Shown here: piece by piece, positions 59,380 through 64,000 of the stretch
How the letters are laid out: each line of letters starts with the position of its first letter
How positions within the stretch are numbered: the stretch's first letter is position 1
Assembly (NCBI GenBank): GCA_035610835.1
Contig: CM069443.1
Span: forward strand, 61,574,480-61,638,479
From: Ophiura sarsii
Lineage: Eukaryota > Echinodermata > Ophiuroidea > Amphilepidida > Ophiuridae
Direction of reading: 5' to 3'
Length of the DNA stretch: 64,000 nt
The notes under the pieces: model-generated
Seen by the model: the letters and a program-made list of their open reading frames with translations, nothing else
Databases searched by the model: none
What the model was told of the DNA's origin: nothing
Translations under genes and position numbers: made by a program

Positions 59380-60010
59380 CTTACTATTTCCATATCATCC
59401 TTGACTAGGATTTTGAAGCGAACTTACCGAGACAATATCTGTCGTTTATTGCAAGTAATTGTGGGTTTTTGTTACGGTTGCAAGTCACAGAGGAGAAATA
59501 GCCTGATTCAGCAATAGCATTGTGCTGTTGTTGTACACTGTCGTAAAATGTCATTCTTTCCGTACTTATATTAAATAGTCTGTTGCACAGCATGATCCGT
59601 AGAAACTACAGCCCACTGAATGTTATGTGACCCCTTATGCGGCTCTGGATGATGAGCCCCTATATCAAGTTCATCAGTGAAAAATAGCCCACTTCGAATG
59701 TTGACTCTAATAAGCGCACTCGCTGAAGGTATCGTACTCTCTATACAAGAAAAATAAGATTTCTGTCACTTTTTATCGTGAAAATAATAGCAAAACTATA
59801 TGTTTTTGAATCAGTGTGATAACATAAATCCGTCGGTTCAGTATCTTAAAACTGACAAATATTTTGTTAATCCAGCGAAGATAAACAAAACAATTATTTT
59901 ATTGAAATATTTTTAATGGAGTCATTACGTGTTAAATCATTTCTATGTTTTACACGAGCGAGTATTTTTCCCCTCAGTTATAACAGAGTAACTCATAACA
60001 ATTAGCCGGT
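59380..60010. other. No feature seen
   Basis: Overlapping opposite short frames only. No repeat or structure recognised. Confidence 0.4.
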
Positions 60011-60011
60011 A

Positions 60012-60660
60012 TGGCCATGTGTTTTGAACTCGCCACCCTTCGCGTTGCCATTTCCAGCTTTGTACATTTTACACCATCTGAAATTCGAATTAGCATAACG
60101 CAATATCTACTTGGTCTACCCGATAAAAAGTATATATTTTCTGAACCGAAATCTCACAGAATCTGAACAAAATTCCAAATGTGCTATTGTAATATATACA
60201 GGACCTAATGCTTACATAAAATGATTAACAATGTTCAACAATTATAGAAATATTCATATTTTGATTAAAGCTCAATAATATTTTTATACCTATCCCAATC
60301 ATAATTTACTGTGCATATATGAGTTCCTCATGTCATTACCCATCGGAACAAAATGATTGACAAGGGTTACTTTGTTGAGATATACTATATCGGGAAGTGA
60401 ATGAACTCGAACGTTTACAGTTTCATATTTTTTACAGTTTACAAATAAAATAAAAAGTATGCACCCTATCCTGATTTAACCTGCATTTTTGAATTTCCCT
60501 ATTTAAGAGCTTTCCAAAAATGTATACTTTTGATATTATCGGTTGAATACTTTTTTTATAGATATTTATATAAAACCGATGAATTAGGGTAAGCTCACTG
60601 TGTATCGAATAGGGATAAAACCAAGGACAATCCAACCGATTCATGAATAACAGTTGTTGC
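60012..60660. mobile_element. TGGCCATGTG inverted-repeat element
   Basis: Left end TGGCCATGTGTTTTGAACTC. Motif AAAAAGTATATATTTTCTG at 60125 and, reversed, CCAAAAATGTATACTTTTG at 60512, one per arm. The right part matches 40123-40300 in reverse. The minus-strand frame 60432-60710 lies in it and is not a gene. Confidence 0.65.
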
Positions 60661-61200
60661 GTAATATTTAACACGGTTGTTGAAACAGAGACTTGTAGAA
60701 TATAACACAATCTTTAAAAAGAGGGAAAGATCGTGTTTGTACCATACGGGTATCAGGAGTTGTTGTAAATTGAATATAGAATTGGAAACATTTTACAAAA
60801 TCCCCATATTGTTTGCACACAGCGCCACCGCCACCGCCGCCACCCTTGAATTTCGAAATATAATCAACCATATCTCAGCCAAACAGTGATAGAAATACCT
60901 GAATTATTCACACAATGTAGCTAAATAATGGGCTTCCACATGACACGTAAACCATTGCTCTACAATATTAAGTTCGGCTGGAATTGTACAGATGATATAC
61001 ATTCTATAGATGGGGTGACATTGTTCTTTGCCAGGCGATATACGCGCGCATTCTGTTTTGTTCAGGAACCGTGCTTTTAAAACTCGCGCCAAAGCATTAC
61101 AAAGGGCAATAAGGCATTGTGGACAGTGGTGTGGTCATTTTTCATGCTGTTCCCTCAAGCATGTATCGACAGTCCAGCCCCTTCGACAGCTGCTTTTGTT
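60660..61200. other. Unrecognised non-coding DNA
   Basis: Contains a short GCCACC run (60823-60843) that makes a glycine tract on the minus strand. Nothing else noted. Confidence 0.4.
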
Positions 61201-61405
61201 GATAGACATTGCTGTCACCCATTTGAAAAATGGTGGATGTTACAATCTAACTGCGGATAGGTTTGCGCTAGAAATTGGCAGCACCCTAGTTGATGCGACA
61301 TGATTCTGATGATTCACCAGCAGCAAAATCACAGCGCTTTGAGCCATTTGGAAAAGGCGCTATATAAATACTGATTATTATTATTATTATTATTATTATT
61401 ATTTT
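61200..61405 (+). mobile_element. SINE/LINE 3' tail with ATT repeat
   Basis: CAGCGCTTTGAGCCATTTGG, AAAAGGCGCTATATAAATAC, then TGATTATTATTATT at 61380-61402. The GCGCTTTGAG...GGCGCTATATAAAT hairpin plus a short-unit tail is a common 3' end of L2/CR1-related SINEs and LINEs in animals. The 5' limit is uncertain. A reverse relative may be at 28055-28122. Confidence 0.55.
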
Positions 61406-61800
61406 TTTCAACATCCTGGGATGTTGACATTTGAATTCAGATTTAGGTCTTTTGGTAGAGTCTATGAATTGCTTTCTCATGTATCTTTAATCAGTATTTG
61501 TACCCAGATGGCTTTAAAATGTATATTAGATCTGGATATGAAAATATGAACACATATGTTGTTACAATTGTGGAGAAATGGTTTAAATAATATAAAACAA
61601 ATGATAGAGTTTTGTAAAATCTGCGACATTCGTCGTGTTAATAACTGAATTTAGTGGATTTGCAAATAGAACGGCAACTTTATACAATTTCGCGAGCAGA
61701 CGGTTACGCTGGTTCCCTGCGCTGATGGTCTTCCCACACACTGTCCGACACTAACTAATTACCGGGGGCCAAGTGTGATTATTATGGGATAACAACATGA
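61405..61800. other. No feature seen
   Basis: A+T-rich; no frame, repeat or motif that I can support. Confidence 0.4.
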
Positions 61801-61912
61801 TTTCCACTCGATAGAAGGACGCTGGTTCTCAGTTTTAAATATGGCTCCCATATGGCTCTCATAATAACCAGCAATTATAACGTCATTCTATCGAGTGGAA
61901 ATTATCGTCGTC
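61801..61912. repeat. Inverted-repeat stem-loop
   Basis: TTTCCACTCGATAGAAGGAC (61801) pairs with GTCATTCTATCGAGTGGAAA (61892); CTGGTT and AACCAG continue the stem. ATTATGGGAT words lie outside on both sides (61780, 61928) in direct order. It could be a very short MITE of ~110-150 bp. Confidence 0.65.
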
Positions 61913-61929
61913 AGGTGGAAAGCCGCGAT

Positions 61930-62880
61930 TATGGGATGGATTTCTTGGAAGCTGCTTAGGCCTATACTATTTTCCGAAGCTGGCGCGGCGATGATAGCTG
62001 GGATGCAAATGTGTTAAATAAACCTTGATTCTGCTGCGTAACGTATGTTTGACCGATCGTGAAACATCTGAAAATTATATTGAATCAACATCAAAACATG
62101 TTAAATGCTCATGCCTAGCACGTCTGCGAAGTTATTATGGGATAATTATGGCGCAATATTATTTCGCTGCTGGTGCTCAGCTGTTATGAATAGAGAGTTA
62201 TGTATTAAAGGGGCACTAAGAGATGTGTTGGAGGCTGCGCCCTCAATTACGATAAAAACTGGGATTAGTATATTTTTATAATTGTATTACATGCATGAAC
62301 TTACACCTATAAGGATTAAGAAAAATAGCCCTATTTGTACAAGTAAACGTCGATTCAAAAATGCTCGTAGAGCCGCAACGAGCATTTTACGTCCGACAGT
62401 ATCCCGGGGACAGTATCCCCCTGCAGTACGCGTGATACATAACGCGAACCATATTTGCATATTAAAAGAATATTCATTTAAAACATTCTTAGTTTTTTTA
62501 GTCGGGTTAATCATCAAATGTTGAGATACACAGGTGGGGCCTCATGGGATAGAATAAATGAGTCAGACGATGGAGGGTTTCAAAGAGAAAGGTGGGCCCA
62601 GCATTAAAAAAAGAGTTTTTGTTAAAATACATCATACACTGTCTAAATCTTCTTTTTCATATTTCCTTTGTGTCGTCTGTTAATTTCATTTTAGGATGTT
62701 GACCAGTTTTTTGTAAATACCTTGTTTATTTGTATACATTGTATGAAACATAACATCCGGGGAAATTTAGATGCATTATATTAAACTGTCAAGGTAAATT
62801 CTCTTTCTTGATTGTAGCTCACAGTGCTGTAATATCAAATTATAATAATGTGTACCACAAATGATTATATTCAGAAGTAT
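61930..62880. other. Unrecognised non-coding DNA
   Basis: A short GC-rich stretch at 62350-62450 has overlapping plus and minus frames (62282-62524) without motifs. Nothing else seen. Confidence 0.4.
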
Positions 62881-63985
62881 GGCATAATAAAAACGTGACA
62901 GTTATTAGTAACTAATTGAATTGAAATACATAGACATTATAAACCAAGTTATTCCATTGTATTTGACAATAAAAACACAGTGTTCAATCCACTTCTAAAG
63001 ATGAGAGCTCACATGATAAAAATAACAAAAATGTAATATTTTACTGTCTGTGTTAATATTTTGGTATGTTTCATTGGCGTAGCGAGAAGTTTTAAGATTG
63101 TGAACTTACATTGTCAATTCCCCAGAAATTGGTATAATGTAATATTATGAGCACGCAGCGAGCTATTTTTGCTTTCGTCGTCTTACCTTTTTTTTCTTGT
63201 CCCTCATTGTCATTACAAAAGTGTTAGTCTTCAGCTATTGTTTATAAATATTAACAGCATAATATTACGGTTTCTAATATACATTTATAACATTAATTGT
63301 CTTTTTCCTTCCCTTTGCCTCTTCTCAAAATCAATGTATTGCCTGCAAAATGTATGAAAGGGCATGGCGCCTGTAAAATAAGGTAGGTCTTTTACTATTT
63401 ACAGAATAAATAAAGTCCATTAGAAAACAAACATCACCCTCAAAATAATTCGAAATATGACCAGTATTCCTTGTGATCAGACGGAAATTGAAGATCACAG
63501 TAAAAGATATACTACTAACGATTCCGCTCAGAATATTATTGTCCAACTAGGAATTAAACCGTTTTTAATTGAAAGTGTGTTTAATATGCAACACTTAATT
63601 GATACAAGCAAATCTAAATGACTGTGAATTGCATTTGCAATGGTGAGCATATTTTAAATCGTGTATAAATGGAATGCCCTAAATTAAATTGTACCCAATT
63701 TCACTCAAATCAAGATATTAACTATTGCTGATGAACATTTTCTACTAATTCGAACTATCTTTGCCGAAAGCAGGGCTTTTGTTATCGTAAAATGTTTCGA
63801 AATGTCATTCGTGGCGAATTGAATGGCTAAAAGAAATTACAATAACTGCAGACCCATCCAGCTATTGTGAGGAGTTTAAAAAGGGGTTATAGAATTCAAT
63901 AAGTCTTTACTTAAAGAAAGGTGAGAAAATTCCTGTAAGTGACAGAACGATGCCACGCCATTTTCCTAAGCCGTAAAAATCGTGA
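62880..63985. repeat. Copy of the flanks of the broken-gene locus
   Basis: 62880-63165 matches 38400-38730, and 63780-63985 matches 41450-41720, in the same order and orientation. The middle (63170-63780) has no trace of the broken gene found at 39101-41166, of its inserted element or of the 234-bp duplication. The match runs to within 15 bp of the window edge and may extend beyond. Confidence 0.7.
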
Positions 63986-64000
63986 CACATTAGGAGTTGT

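Noticed and set aside
40078..60710. Similar peptides (KVYIFGKL...IQKC) at 40078-40281 and 60432-60710
   Set aside because: The likeness is explained by DNA homology of two inverted-repeat elements. Frames differ in length and start and there is no sign of protein-level selection.

Overview
This is an A+T-rich, intron-poor-in-signal, repeat-saturated stretch of animal nuclear DNA. I find no intact protein-coding gene, no rRNA or tRNA, and no bacterial-type operon or CRISPR. Microsatellites, hAT and Tc1/mariner-type inverted-repeat elements with TA target sites, TTAA-target MITEs, fold-back elements, a LINE 3' end and the overused palindrome TAGGCCTA all point to a metazoan. A marine invertebrate (hemichordate, echinoderm or similar) would fit, but the species cannot be fixed from the sequence.

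Layout. 1-24650 is a diverged tandem array built from two recurring blocks, called here P (around GGTCACCATGGCCACCGATC) and Q (around GGATTTGAGGATATTGATTA). It carries a roughly 10 kb higher-order duplication: HOR1 4807-15314 and HOR2 15317-24650, with older units A and B before it. Each HOR copy serves as an empty-site control for insertions in the other. This gives exact target sites for a nested mariner pair (7344-9765 containing 7451-8817), a hAT MITE (11106-11480), a TA-site MITE (14176-14407), a TTAA fold-back element (23688-24336) and a second TTAA MITE family (five copies).

24650-32300 is mostly unrecognised DNA. It includes a pair of 150-bp direct repeats 332-336 bp apart, each carrying a hammerhead-ribozyme-like core (27531-27573 and 27867-27909), then TCTA microsatellites and a LINE 3' end (30001-30150, minus). 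32700-36050 holds a ~183-bp satellite and a nest of GTTTCTACTGGG fold-back elements. 36275-38260 holds arrays of perfect palindromes on both sides of a hairpin and a cluster of five AACCGGTT sites.

38300-41720 contains a broken, transposon-like gene on the minus strand (pieces 40801-41166 and 39101-39361). The flanks of this region recur at 62880-63980. 43100-48210 is rich in palindromes. 51461-54717 is a three-deep nest of DNA transposons. 54911-57129 is another inverted-repeat element with a mariner inside it. 57714-58085 is a mariner end with a decayed transposase helix-turn-helix. 58462-58680 is a 31-bp satellite. 58800-59375 repeats pieces of the 34-36 kb region.

No genes cooperate here. 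The biology is that of mobile and satellite DNA. The most notable points are the dimeric hammerhead-like repeat, a 20-bp motif (AAAAGTATACATTTTCTTGA and variants) shared by otherwise different fold-back elements, and the layered insertion history that the HOR copies record.
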